This document shows positions 37,110 through 45,499 of a DNA stretch of 64,000 nucleotides, one piece after another. Position 1 is the first letter of the stretch, and the number at the start of each line of letters is the position of its first letter. A program made the position numbers and the translations under genes. The DNA is from Mangrovicoccus sp. HB161399 (GTDB lineage Bacteria; Pseudomonadota; Alphaproteobacteria; Rhodobacterales; Rhodobacteraceae), in the NCBI RefSeq assembly GCF_013184745.1, contig NZ_JAATVU010000012.1:1-64000 (forward strand). Direction: 5' to 3'. The notes below the pieces were generated by a model. It had not been told where the DNA came from. It made no database searches and was given only the letters and a program-made list of their open reading frames with translations.

Positions 37110-38395
37110 GCCCCGACCTTCGCATCCGCGAGCTGCGCGGCGATCTGCGAGGCCAGGTGCGCGCTGTCCTCCTCGATGCCGAGGAAGCGGCCGGACCCCC
37201 AGGTATTGAGCCAGCCAAGCCCGATGAAATGCAGCCCCGGGTGCGCGGTGACGCCGCGATCGAAGACCGGCTTGCCGCGGGCGTCGAAGACATCCGCCTC
37301 GATCCAGCCGTAATCCGGGCGGAAGCCGATCGCCCACAGCACCGAGGTCACGCCCGCCTCCGCGAGATCCAGCGCCACCGGCTCTGCCTCCGGCTCCCAG
37401 AGCTTGGCGAAAGGCGGCTCTTCCGGCGCGTCGATGCCCTCGAGGGCGATCCAGGCGTCGATCACCTCGCGGATGCCGCAATAGCTGCGGTCGGCATCGT
37501 CGAGATTCTTCGCCAGATCCGGAAGGAAGCGGACCTGCGTGCCGTCCATGCCGGCAAGCGAGCCGTGCAGCGCGACGCCCTTCTCGACATGCCAGCGGCG
37601 CAGGTCGATCTCCTTGCCGCCGTCCCGGCCGGACATGTAGTGGTTGGTCTGGGTCAGGGCCTTCACCGGATCGGGATGCTCCGCGATGGTGACCGCGTAA
37701 TGGCCCATGTCGTAGAGCCAGTCGGTGGCATCGCGGCCGCGGTATTTCCGCGGGCTGCGCGGGGCGGGACCGACGGCCAGATGCACCTTGCGGCCGGCGC
37801 GGGTGAAATCCTCCATCAGCTGCACGCCCGACTGGCCGGTGCCGACGATCAGCACGCCGCCCTCGGGGAACTGTTCCGGGTTGCGGTAGTCGACCGAATG
37901 CATCTGGAAGATCGCCGGGTCGAGATTCTTCGCGTAGTCCGGCTCGATCGGCGTGTCGTAGCCGCCGGTGGCGATGACCACCTGCTCCGCGCGCCAGCTG
38001 CCGATCGAGGTCTCCACGTCGAACCCGCCATCGGGCCGCGGCGCGACGCGGGTCACCTCGACGCCCTCGCGCAGGTCCGGCGCGGTCCTTTGGGCGAAGG
38101 CGTCGAGATAGCCGGTGATTTCGTCCTTCAGCATGAAGCCGTCGGGGTCGGTGCCGCCGTACTCCCCGTCATAGTGGAAGTCAGGCAGGCGGCACTGCCA
38201 GTTCGGGGTCACCAGGCAGAAGCTGTCCCAGCGGTTGGATCGCCAGGAATGGAACGCCTTGTGGCGCTCGAAGACGATGCTGTCGATGCCCTGCTTCTTC
38301 AGCTGGTACGCAACCGAAAGGCCGGCCTGGCCGCCGCCGATGATGGCGGCAGGGATGTGCGGGGCGGCGAGGTCCTTCATGGCGGGATCCTTCAT
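37106..38395 (-). CDS. nitH: Nit1C flavin-dependent oxidoreductase (MSMEG_0569 family)
   Basis: 429 residues. The N-terminal FAD motif AAIIGGGQAGLSVAYQLKKQ, a second NADPH-type motif VLIVGTGQSGVQLMEDF and FDRGVTAHPGLHFIGLGWLN place it with flavin-containing monooxygenase-like proteins of the Nit1C cluster. The start at 38395 gives an ATGA overlap with nitG; an in-frame ATG at 38380 has a better ribosome site (GAAGGA, 7 bases) and is an alternative. It is last of the canonical nitB-H order. Role in cyanide/nitrile nitrogen use is known only genetically. Confidence 0.88.
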   Translation of the reverse strand: MKDPAMKDLAAPHIPAAIIGGGQAGLSVAYQLKKQGIDSIVFERHKAFHSWRSNRWDSFCLVTPNWQCRLPDFHYDGEYGGTDPDGFMLKDEITGYLDAFAQRTAPDLREGVEVTRVAPRPDGGFDVETSIGSWRAEQVVIATGGYDTPIEPDYAKNLDPAIFQMHSVDYRNPEQFPEGGVLIVGTGQSGVQLMEDFTRAGRKVHLAVGPAPRSPRKYRGRDATDWLYDMGHYAVTIAEHPDPVKALTQTNHYMSGRDGGKEIDLRRWHVEKGVALHGSLAGMDGTQVRFLPDLAKNLDDADRSYCGIREVIDAWIALEGIDAPEEPPFAKLWEPEAEPVALDLAEAGVTSVLWAIGFRPDYGWIEADVFDARGKPVFDRGVTAHPGLHFIGLGWLNTWGSGRFLGIEEDSAHLASQIAAQLADAKVGA

Positions 38396-38679
38396 TGGCT
38401 GATGGCGAGGCAGGCGATTTCCGCGCCCGGGGCCTCGCCGAGTGCGGCGACCCGGGCCTCGATGGCATCGAGCTGCGCCATCGCGGAGGTGCAGGCGAAG
38501 CCGTATTTGCGCTCCACCCGGTTCGAGGCGCGCTCCATCGCGATGCGGGCGCGGGCGAGGAAATCGGGGACAGGGTAGCTTTGCCCGGCGGTGAAGAGCT
38601 CGGCCACGACGGAGGAGGGCGAATAGAGCCGCTCCTCGGCGCCGTCGGGCCAGCGGACGGTCCAGTAGGTCTCAGGCAT
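38392..38679 (-). CDS. nitG: MSMEG_0570-family nitrogen starvation response protein
   Basis: 95 residues. The conserved start MPETYWTVRWPDGAEERLYS and the central AGQSYPVPDFLARARIAMER match the small MSMEG_0570/NitG family found only in Nit1C clusters. No catalytic motif is known. It overlaps nitF by 8 bases at its start and nitH by 4 bases at its end, so it is tightly translationally coupled. Confidence 0.85.
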   Translation of the reverse strand: MPETYWTVRWPDGAEERLYSPSSVVAELFTAGQSYPVPDFLARARIAMERASNRVERKYGFACTSAMAQLDAIEARVAALGEAPGAEIACLAISQ

Positions 38680-39649
38680 GGTTGCCTCCGAGGTCGAGAT
38701 AGGGGGTGGCGGCATGGTCCCAGAACAGGGCCCGGTCCTGGCCGTCGGCCAGCGTGACGGCGGACCCTTCGGTGACGCGGCCGATGGCATTCGCGTCGAT
38801 GCCGCGGGCGGCGAAGCGGGCGCAGACGGCATTGCTGTCCCGCGGGGCGACGGCGAGCAGGAAACCGAAGCTCGGAAAGGTCCTCAGCCAGCGCTCGGCG
38901 CCGATGCCCGGCGGCGGCGCGAGCGCGGCGAGGTCGATCTCGATGGAGACCCCAGAGCATTCCCCCAGCATCAGCGCTGTGCCGATGATCCCGCCCTGGC
39001 TGATGTCCTTGCCCGCCCGGACGAGCCCCGCTTCGGCAAGCTCGGGCAGCAGCGCCAGATCGCCCCGCAACCTTGCATGCGGCGCGTCGAGCGCAGCGCA
39101 GAAATTGTCGAAATTCACGTAGCGCCCGCGCGGGTCGGCGGCAGCAATGAGAAGGTCGCCGGGACGGGCGTCGAAGCTGGTGATCAAGGCATCGGCCTTG
39201 CCCAGGACAGAAACCGCCAGCCCGAGCGCGGGCGCGCCGAAATTCGTGTGGCCGCCGGCCAGCGGCACGCCATAGGCCTCCGCCGCGTCGCGCAGGCCTT
39301 GCATCAGCGGGCGGGCGGCCTCCGCCGAGGGCGCCCAGATCTGGTCGAGGATTGCCGTCGCCCGCCCGCCCATCGCGGCGATGTCGGAGAGATTGACCAT
39401 CACGCCGCACCAGCCCGCAAACCATGGATCCGCAGCGACAAAGCCGGGGATGAAGCCCTCGCCCGCCAGCAGATCCCAGCCCGCGCCGTTGGGCAGTGCG
39501 GCAGCGTCATCGCCGGGACGGCCAGGCGACGCTGAAGTCAGACCCAGCCCCGCCGCCGCAAGGCCGATGCCGAGCTTCGAGCGGATCGAGGGATGCGCGC
39601 GCAGCCGCTCTGCAAGCGCCTCCAGCTCCGTGACGGCGGCGAGGCTCAT
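38672..39649 (-). CDS. nitF: Nit1C AIR-synthase-related protein (sll0787 family)
   Basis: 325 residues with the PurM/AIR synthase-like fold: GDDAAALPNGAGWDLLAGEG (ATP/Mg site), VNLSDIAAMGGRATAILDQI, AGGHTNFGAPALGLAVSVLG and DISQGGIIGTALMLGECSGV. Related enzymes use ATP to activate a carbonyl or carboxylate oxygen and close a ring; here it would act on the Nit1C intermediate. ATG at 39649; the gene overlaps nitE by 4 bases. Confidence 0.88.
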   Translation of the reverse strand: MSLAAVTELEALAERLRAHPSIRSKLGIGLAAAGLGLTSASPGRPGDDAAALPNGAGWDLLAGEGFIPGFVAADPWFAGWCGVMVNLSDIAAMGGRATAILDQIWAPSAEAARPLMQGLRDAAEAYGVPLAGGHTNFGAPALGLAVSVLGKADALITSFDARPGDLLIAAADPRGRYVNFDNFCAALDAPHARLRGDLALLPELAEAGLVRAGKDISQGGIIGTALMLGECSGVSIEIDLAALAPPPGIGAERWLRTFPSFGFLLAVAPRDSNAVCARFAARGIDANAIGRVTEGSAVTLADGQDRALFWDHAATPYLDLGGNHA

Positions 39650-40191
39650 GCCGCGACCCGCCGCGGCCGGTGATACCAGCCCGCCACCGGATCGGCGCAG
39701 GGCGGGTAGCGGTCCAGCCGCGCCTCCATCAGCGCATGGGGATGGCCGTGGATCGTCAGCTCGTCCTTCACGTCCCAGCGCAGACGGCGGAACAGCACGA
39801 CGTTCTGCATCTGCACATGGGCGCGGAATGTGTGGCAGCCGCGGGCATTGGCGGTGGAGACCGCGAGCCGGATCAGCTCGGCCCCGAGACGCCCGACATT
39901 GCGGAAATCGCGGTCGACGGCGAGGCGCGAGCCCCACCAGAGGCCGGGATGCTCCTCGTGGATGCGCACCGTGCCGACCACCTGATCGGCCTCATGCGCA
40001 TAGGTCGAGAGCGCCACAAGATGGGTGGCGATCAGGTCGGTCTCGTCGCGGTCATGGTCGGCGAAGATGCCCTGCTCCCCGACGAAGACGCGGTGGCGCA
40101 GATCGGCGGCGCCCCTAGCTTCCCAGCGGGTGGAGGCGGCGCGGATGTAGTAGCCGGGGACGTGGAAATCGCGCGGTTCGGGAAAGATCAT
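39646..40191 (-). CDS. nitE: Nit1C GNAT N-acetyltransferase (MSMEG_0567 family)
   Basis: 181 residues. GNAT fold with ADLRHRVFVGEQGIF, HEADQVVGTVRIHEE and the acetyl-CoA loop RDFRNVGRLGAELIRLAVST. Probably acylates the product of the preceding enzymes. ATGA-type overlaps with both neighbours (39646-39649 and 40188-40191) show a polycistronic message. Confidence 0.88.
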   Translation of the reverse strand: MIFPEPRDFHVPGYYIRAASTRWEARGAADLRHRVFVGEQGIFADHDRDETDLIATHLVALSTYAHEADQVVGTVRIHEEHPGLWWGSRLAVDRDFRNVGRLGAELIRLAVSTANARGCHTFRAHVQMQNVVLFRRLRWDVKDELTIHGHPHALMEARLDRYPPCADPVAGWYHRPRRVAA

Positions 40192-41300
40192 GCCGGCACC
40201 TTGAGCTTTTCATAGGTGGAGAGCGCCGAGCAGGCCCCGCATTTGCCGCAGCCGGCCTTGATCTCGGAAGACCGCATGCCGGAGGCGACGACCATCTGGC
40301 CCAGCGGGCGCAGGATCGAGGCCATGAACTCCGACGTGGGCGCCGGGTGGCTTTCGAGCGGCGTGCCCGAGATCGGCACGAAGGGCACGACGAAAGGATA
40401 GACGCCCATCGTGCAGAGCTTTTCCGACATGGCGAGGATGTCCTCGGCGCTGTCGCCGAGACCGGCGAGGATATAGGTGGAGACTTGGCCGCGGCCGAAG
40501 ACCTTCACGGCCGCCTCGAAGCTGGAGAAGTACTTTTCCAGCGGCACCGACGCCTTGCCGGGCATGATGCGTTCGCGCACCTCCTGCGTCACCGCCTCCA
40601 AATGCATGCCGAGCGCGTCGACTCCGGCCTCGCGCATCCGCTGGTGCCAGATGTCGTCCTCCGGCGGCTCGCATTGCGCCTGGATCGGCAGATCGACGGC
40701 GGCCTTGATCGCCCGCGCACTGTCGCAGAGCACCGCGGCACCGCGGTCGGAGCCCTTGGGCGTGCCGGTGGTCAGCACCATGTGGGTTACGCCGTCGAGC
40801 TCCACCGCGGCCTTCGCCACCTCGGCCAGCTGCTGCGGCGTCTTGTGCGCAACGGTGCGCCCCGCCGCCAGCGACTGGCCGATCGAGCAGAACTGGCAGG
40901 TCTTCTTTCGGCTCTCGTAGCGGATGCAGGTCTGCAGCACGGTAGTGGCCAGCACGTCCTTCGAATGCAGCACCGCGATCTTGTTCATCGCCACGCCGTC
41001 GCTGGTCGTCAGGTCGTAGAAATGCGGGCGCGCCGGAAAGCTGATCCGCGCGACCTCCGTGCCGTCGCGGGTGACGCGGGCCCGGCCGTCCGGACCGGGC
41101 GGCTCGACCAGATAGGGACTGTCGAAGGCGGGCGCGGTATGGACCGGGACCATCACGGTCACGTCGCCAAGCGTCACCGCCTTGTGGTCCGAAGGCCCTG
41201 CCCCGCCGCGGCGGCTCTCATGGCCCGCGCGCGGATCGGCGAGGCGCATGCCGCGGGTCTGCAGGTCGTTGATCAGGTCGGAGCGGTCTGTCTCAGGCAT
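40188..41300 (-). CDS. nitD: Nit1C radical SAM protein (MSMEG_0568 family)
   Basis: 370 residues from the ATG at 41300. The cysteines likely to hold the SAM-binding cluster are C125, C135 and C138 ([14 protein letters not shown]), a CX9CX2C spacing instead of CX3CX2C. The rest follows the radical SAM barrel ([55 protein letters not shown]). The C-terminus has another trio C351, C354, C357 (GCGKCGAC), possibly a second cluster. The start overlaps the nitC end by 8 bases. Confidence 0.9.
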   Translation of the reverse strand: MPETDRSDLINDLQTRGMRLADPRAGHESRRGGAGPSDHKAVTLGDVTVMVPVHTAPAFDSPYLVEPPGPDGRARVTRDGTEVARISFPARPHFYDLTTSDGVAMNKIAVLHSKDVLATTVLQTCIRYESRKKTCQFCSIGQSLAAGRTVAHKTPQQLAEVAKAAVELDGVTHMVLTTGTPKGSDRGAAVLCDSARAIKAAVDLPIQAQCEPPEDDIWHQRMREAGVDALGMHLEAVTQEVRERIMPGKASVPLEKYFSSFEAAVKVFGRGQVSTYILAGLGDSAEDILAMSEKLCTMGVYPFVVPFVPISGTPLESHPAPTSEFMASILRPLGQMVVASGMRSSEIKAGCGKCGACSALSTYEKLKVPA

Positions 41301-42255
41301 CTTCGGCGGTCTCCTCGGGCTCGGGCAGGACCTCGTGGCGGGTCTGGGCGGGGCGGGCGTCATGCAACAGGCTCAGGAGCTCGGGGCGTGCATAATGGCC
41401 GACCGAGTCCATCATCCGCTTGCGCTTGGCGATCAGCTTCATGTCCAGGTCGGCGATCACCATGCCCTCGCCTTCGGTCAGCGGCTCGGCCAGATGGCGG
41501 CCTTCGGGCGAGATGATGCAGGTCATGCAGCCCGAGCGCATCGCCTTCTGCAAGCTTGGATCGGGATGGATCTGCGCGATCTGTTCCTCGGTCAGCCAGC
41601 CGGTGGAATTGACCACGAAGCAGCCCGATTCCAGCGCATGGTGGCGCATCGTCACCTCGATCTGGTCGCGGAAGATGTCACCCACCAGCGAGCCGGGATA
41701 GTGCCCGGCATGGATCTCCTCGTGCTGGGCCATCAGCGCATAGCGGGCCAGCGGGTTGTAATGCTCCCAGCAGGCCAGCGCGCCGACACGGCCCGCAGCG
41801 GTCTCCACGACCTTCAGCCCGGCGCCGTCGCCCTGCCCCCAGACCATGCGTTCATGGTAGGTCGGCGTGATCTTGCGGCGCTTGAGCTTCAGCGTGCCGT
41901 CGGCATCGAAAATGAGCTGGGCGTTGTAGAGCGAGCCATGGTCGCGCTCGTTCACGCCGAGCACAACCACCGCCCCATGCTTTCGCGCAGCTTCGGCCAC
42001 CGCTGCCATCTCCGGCGAGGGAATGGTGACGGCTTCCTTCATCAGCTCCAGATGCGGCGCGCCCTGCTGCACGGGCGGCAGCACGAAGGAGAAATACGGG
42101 TAGTAGGGCACGAAGGTCTCGGGGAAAACGATGAAGCGCGCGCCCTTGCCCGCAGCTTCGGCGATGGCGTTCAGCACGCGCTCGATCGTGCCTGCGCGCC
42201 CCGAGAGGTCGGGGGCGATCTGGACCGCAGCGGCGCGGATCGTGTCGGTTCTCAT
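41293..42255 (-). CDS. nitC: Nit1C nitrilase (Nit6803 type)
   Basis: 320 residues. The nitrilase catalytic triad is visible: E46 ([16 protein letters not shown]), K128 ([15 protein letters not shown]) and C162 ([14 protein letters not shown]). The [14 protein letters not shown] segment is characteristic of the Nit6803 branch, which converts nitriles directly to acid and ammonia. In Pseudomonas the Nit1C cluster carrying this gene is linked to growth on cyanide. ATG at 42255 with GGAGG upstream; a perfect hairpin separates it from nitB. Confidence 0.93.
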   Translation of the reverse strand: MRTDTIRAAAVQIAPDLSGRAGTIERVLNAIAEAAGKGARFIVFPETFVPYYPYFSFVLPPVQQGAPHLELMKEAVTIPSPEMAAVAEAARKHGAVVVLGVNERDHGSLYNAQLIFDADGTLKLKRRKITPTYHERMVWGQGDGAGLKVVETAAGRVGALACWEHYNPLARYALMAQHEEIHAGHYPGSLVGDIFRDQIEVTMRHHALESGCFVVNSTGWLTEEQIAQIHPDPSLQKAMRSGCMTCIISPEGRHLAEPLTEGEGMVIADLDMKLIAKRKRMMDSVGHYARPELLSLLHDARPAQTRHEVLPEPEETAEDA

Positions 42256-42308
42256 GGGCGGGGCCTCCTGACAGGGAGCAGCAGCGGTGCGGCGCGCACC
42301 AGAGGGGT

Positions 42309-42336
42309 CCGGGGAGACCGGGTGCGGTCTCCCCGG
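42309..42336 (-). promoter_or_regulatory. intercistronic hairpin between nitB and nitC
   Basis: Perfect 11-bp stem CCGGGGAGACC / GGTCTCCCCGG with a 6-base loop, between the nitB stop and the nitC start. There is no T-run, so it may be a partial terminator or 3'-end stabiliser giving more NitB than the other products. Confidence 0.55.
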
Positions 42337-42347
42337 CTGCGGACGGG

Positions 42348-42830
42348 TCACACCGTCCAGGTGTCGAGGATCACGGCATTTGCCTTCTTGTGCAGCAGGA
42401 TGCAGTCGAGAACGTCCTGCGGCGCGATCGGCACGATGCCGGGCAGCAGCGACGGCTCGCCATGGCCGTAGAGCGCCTGCAGCGCGAACCGGCAGGCATA
42501 GACCTTGCCGCCCTCGCCCATGAACTTCTTGAGGTTGACCGCGAAATTCTGGTGGCCCGGGAAGGCCTCGTCGCCGAGCGTCGGAAAGCCGCGCTGGATG
42601 CCCAGGGTCACGCCCGGGCCGTAGAGCAGGATCGAGGTCTCGTAGCCCTTGCGGTTCAGCCGGATGGCGTTCAGGATGTTGACGAGTCCGATGGAGCCTT
42701 CGAAGGCGACCGTGTGGAACGTGACCAGCGCCTTCTCGCCCTCGTCGGCCTTGACGTCCTCGAAGACCTTTTCCTCGTAATTGACGAAGAAATCCCCGTC
42801 CTTGTGCGCTTCCTTGGTAACTTCGGGCAT
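42348..42830 (-). CDS. nitB: MSMEG_0572/Sll0783-family nitrogen starvation response protein
   Basis: 160 residues from the ATG at 42830 (GGAGAT upstream). Family segments: [40 protein letters not shown] and [20 protein letters not shown], with a DsrE-like flavour. This is the first structural gene of Nit1C clusters (Synechocystis sll0783, Pseudomonas nitB); biochemical role unknown. It leads the nitB-H operon, 270 bases from the divergent MocR gene. Confidence 0.92.
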   Translation of the reverse strand: MPEVTKEAHKDGDFFVNYEEKVFEDVKADEGEKALVTFHTVAFEGSIGLVNILNAIRLNRKGYETSILLYGPGVTLGIQRGFPTLGDEAFPGHQNFAVNLKKFMGEGGKVYACRFALQALYGHGEPSLLPGIVPIAPQDVLDCILLHKKANAVILDTWTV

Positions 42831-42904
42831 CGCGATCTCCTTGGCTTGATGTCCTGGCACCGTGATGGACCGCCAAATGTCTGCAGTCAAATAGCGGTTC
42901 AATA

Positions 42905-43061
42905 TCCATACAATTATTCCAGCAATGATTCGTCGACCGCTTATGCGATGGGCACTTTTCGCGCTTCCATGCCGACTATCCGAGCATGTCCGCCAGTCGA
43001 TGGGTCCGCTTGGCGGAAAACATTCCGGAATTGATCTGAATCAATCTTCCATACATACAAT
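42905..43061. promoter_or_regulatory. TCCATACA repeats in the nitB/MocR intergenic region
   Basis: TCCATACAAT at 42905-42914 and TCCATACATACAAT at 43048-43061 are direct repeats in the only A/T-rich part of this region. MocR regulators commonly bind direct repeats between themselves and a divergent target, so these are good candidate sites. Confidence 0.45.
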
Positions 43062-43099
43062 CCGCTTCAATCGGGTCCAGTCCTGCGCTAGGAGACCCC

Positions 43100-44476
43100 A
43101 TGACCGACTGGACCCCCCGCATCGCCGGCAGCGGCAAGCCGCGCTACCTGGCCATCGCCGAGGCGATCGCCGCTGACATCCGAGCAGGCACCCTGTCCCC
43201 GGGCGACCGGCTGCCGCCGCAGCGGCGACTGGCCGAGCGGCTGGGCATCGACTTCACAACCGTCAGCCGCGCCTATGCCGAGGCGCAGTCGCGCGGGCTG
43301 ATCGACAGCCATGTCGGCCGGGGCACCTTCGTCGCGGTGCCCGCCCCCGCCGCCTTGCCGACCCTGCCCGACGAGGCGCGCGCAGGCGAGACCGATCTCA
43401 GCATGAACATGCCGCCCGAACCCGCCGATCCGGAGCTGCTGGCGCGGATGCAGGCGGGGCTGGCCTATGTCGGCGCGAACCTGGTGCCGCTCCTGCGCTA
43501 CCAGTCGGCCGTGGGCAGCGAGAAGGACCGGGTCGCGGCCTCCACGTGGCTCAGCCTGCGCGGCATGGTTCCGCGGCTGGAACGCATCGCGGTGACGCCG
43601 GGGGCGCATGCCACAATGACCGCGATCCTGACGCTGCTGGCGCGGCCGGGCGACCGGGTGCTCTGCGAGCGGATCACCTATCCGGGGCTGCGCAACATCG
43701 CCGGGCGGCTGGGGATCGAGCTGGTCGGCGTGCCGATGGATCTCGACGGCATGCTGCCAGATGCGCTGGATGCGGCCATCCGCGAGAAGGCGCCGCGCGC
43801 GGTCTACATGAACCCGACGCTGCAGAACCCGACGACGCTGACGGTGCCCGTCGAGCGGCGGCTGGAACTTTCCGAGGCGATCAACCGCCACGGCATCCCG
43901 CTGATCGAGGACGACGCCTACGGCTTCATCCCGCCCAAGGCGCCCGCGCCGCTGGCGGTCAGCGCGCCGGAACTGACCTGGCATATCGGCGGGCTGGCGA
44001 AATGCATCGGCGCGGGGCTGAGGCTGGCCTACACCGTCGCGCCCTCGGGCCGCGACGCCCATGCGCTGGCGCAAGCCCTGCGCGCGACCTCCGTCATGCC
44101 CTCGCCGATCAACATGGCCCTGGCGACGCAATGGATCGAGGACGGCACTGCCGACAGCATCCGCCGCTTCATCCGCGCCGAAAGCGCGGCACGCCAGCAG
44201 ATCGCCGCCGAGGCGCTGGACGGCCACCGCTACTGCTCGGAGGAGAACGCCTTCAACATCTGGCTCGCCCTGCCCGAAGGCATCGGCCGAGCCGACATCG
44301 TCGCGCGCATGGCCGGCCGGCCGCTCGGACTGATGCCCGCCGATGCCTTCACCGTGGCAGGCCCGGTCAGCGACAAGCTGCGGGTCTGCCTCGGCGGCGC
44401 CATCTCGCGCGACGCGCTGCGCGAGCAGCTCTTCTTCCTCGCCAATGTGATGGCCCCGAACGCCTTCATGGGATGA
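43100..44476 (+). CDS. MocR-type GntR/aminotransferase transcriptional regulator
   Basis: 458 residues. An N-terminal GntR winged helix (YLAIAEAIAADIRAGTLSPG, LPPQRRLAERLGIDFTTVSR) is fused to a class I aminotransferase domain with the PLP-binding lysine near residue 301 in GGLAKCIGAGLRLAYTVAPS. MocR proteins sense PLP adducts of amines or amino acids. It is divergent from nitB and probably the activator of the nit1C operon, taking the place of the NitA regulator found elsewhere. The AGGAGA ribosome site is 4-9 bases before the ATG. Confidence 0.9.
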   Translation: MTDWTPRIAGSGKPRYLAIAEAIAADIRAGTLSPGDRLPPQRRLAERLGIDFTTVSRAYAEAQSRGLIDSHVGRGTFVAVPAPAALPTLPDEARAGETDLSMNMPPEPADPELLARMQAGLAYVGANLVPLLRYQSAVGSEKDRVAASTWLSLRGMVPRLERIAVTPGAHATMTAILTLLARPGDRVLCERITYPGLRNIAGRLGIELVGVPMDLDGMLPDALDAAIREKAPRAVYMNPTLQNPTTLTVPVERRLELSEAINRHGIPLIEDDAYGFIPPKAPAPLAVSAPELTWHIGGLAKCIGAGLRLAYTVAPSGRDAHALAQALRATSVMPSPINMALATQWIEDGTADSIRRFIRAESAARQQIAAEALDGHRYCSEENAFNIWLALPEGIGRADIVARMAGRPLGLMPADAFTVAGPVSDKLRVCLGGAISRDALREQLFFLANVMAPNAFMG

Positions 44477-44485
44477 CGCGAAAGG

Positions 44486-44514
44486 CCGCGCAGGAGGCCA
44501 TGCCCCCTGCGCGG
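44486..44514. terminator. bidirectional terminator between MocR and ABC permease
   Basis: Perfect 9-bp stem CCGCGCAGG / CCTGCGCGG with an 11-base loop, between the MocR stop (44476) and the minus-strand permease stop (44522). Confidence 0.6.
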
Positions 44515-44521
44515 TGCGGGC

Positions 44522-45499
44522 TCAGCCCCTGGCCAGCTTCGCCAGCCGCGGCGCGGCCAGGGCCAGCACGATGACGGCGGCCTGCACCAGATACTGGACC
44601 GGCGTGCCCGCCCCCATGGCCAGGACCATCTGGCCGAGCTGGGTCATGAAGACCGCCGCGACGGCCGAGGCGACGACGCTGCCCTTGCCGCCGGTGAAGG
44701 GCGTGCCGCCCACCACCACCGCCGCGATCGAAGGCAGCAGGTAGTCATTCCCCGCCGTGATCGTCGCCGAGTTGATGAAGCCCGTGAAGAGGATGCCGCC
44801 GAGCGCGAAATAGAGCGCGCCGACCGCGTAGGTCCCGACCAGATAGGGCATCGACGGAAAGCCTGCCGCCGTCGCCGCTGCCGGGCTCGCGCCCACCGCG
44901 GTGAAGCGGCGCCCGAGCGGGGTGAAGCGGATCACCGCGGCCATCAGCGCCACCACGAGGGCCGAGAGGATCAGGATGGCCGGCAGGCCCGCGATCTTCA
45001 GGTGGACGAACTCCGCCAGCGCGGCGGGCGCGCTGATCGAGTTGCCGTTCGAGACATGCCGCGCCACGCCGGCATAGACCGCGCCGGTGGCCAGCGTCGC
45101 CACGATCGGGGTGATCCGGAAGACCGAGACCGCGATGCCGTTGACCAGCCCCATGGCCGCCGCTGCCGCGAAGGTGGCAAGCAGCGCCAGCGGCAGGGAA
45201 CCGGTCTCCAGCGCCACGCGCGCCACAACCAGCCCCGAGACGGTCATGATCGCGCCCGAGGACATGTCGAGCCCGCGCTGCTGGATGATGACGGTCTGCC
45301 CGGCCGAGACGATGGCCAGCATTGCCGCAAAGGGCAGCATCGACAGGAGCGCCCCGGGCCGAACCGTTCCCGGCGCCAGAACCGCGGAGGCAGCGAAGAC
45401 CAGCACCAGCGCGATCCAGACCCAGCCGAATTCCGACATCGACCCGAATTTGAGCCCGGGCAGGCGCCGCGGCTTGCCGTTGATCGTGTCCGTGGTCAT
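44522..45499 (-). CDS. ribose-type ABC transporter permease
   Basis: 325 residues from the ATG at 45499, overlapping the stop of the upstream fused gene by 4 bases (ATGA). About nine hydrophobic segments with family motifs VIIQQRGLDMSSGAIM, NGIAVSVFRITPIVATLATG, YLLPSIAAVVVGGTPFTGGK. RbsC/BPD_transp_2 family. It forms the channel with the permease half of the fused protein, so the transporter is a heterodimer of membrane domains. Its operon also encodes the binding protein and an amidase. Confidence 0.9.
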   Translation of the reverse strand: MTTDTINGKPRRLPGLKFGSMSEFGWVWIALVLVFAASAVLAPGTVRPGALLSMLPFAAMLAIVSAGQTVIIQQRGLDMSSGAIMTVSGLVVARVALETGSLPLALLATFAAAAAMGLVNGIAVSVFRITPIVATLATGAVYAGVARHVSNGNSISAPAALAEFVHLKIAGLPAILILSALVVALMAAVIRFTPLGRRFTAVGASPAAATAAGFPSMPYLVGTYAVGALYFALGGILFTGFINSATITAGNDYLLPSIAAVVVGGTPFTGGKGSVVASAVAAVFMTQLGQMVLAMGAGTPVQYLVQAAVIVLALAAPRLAKLARG

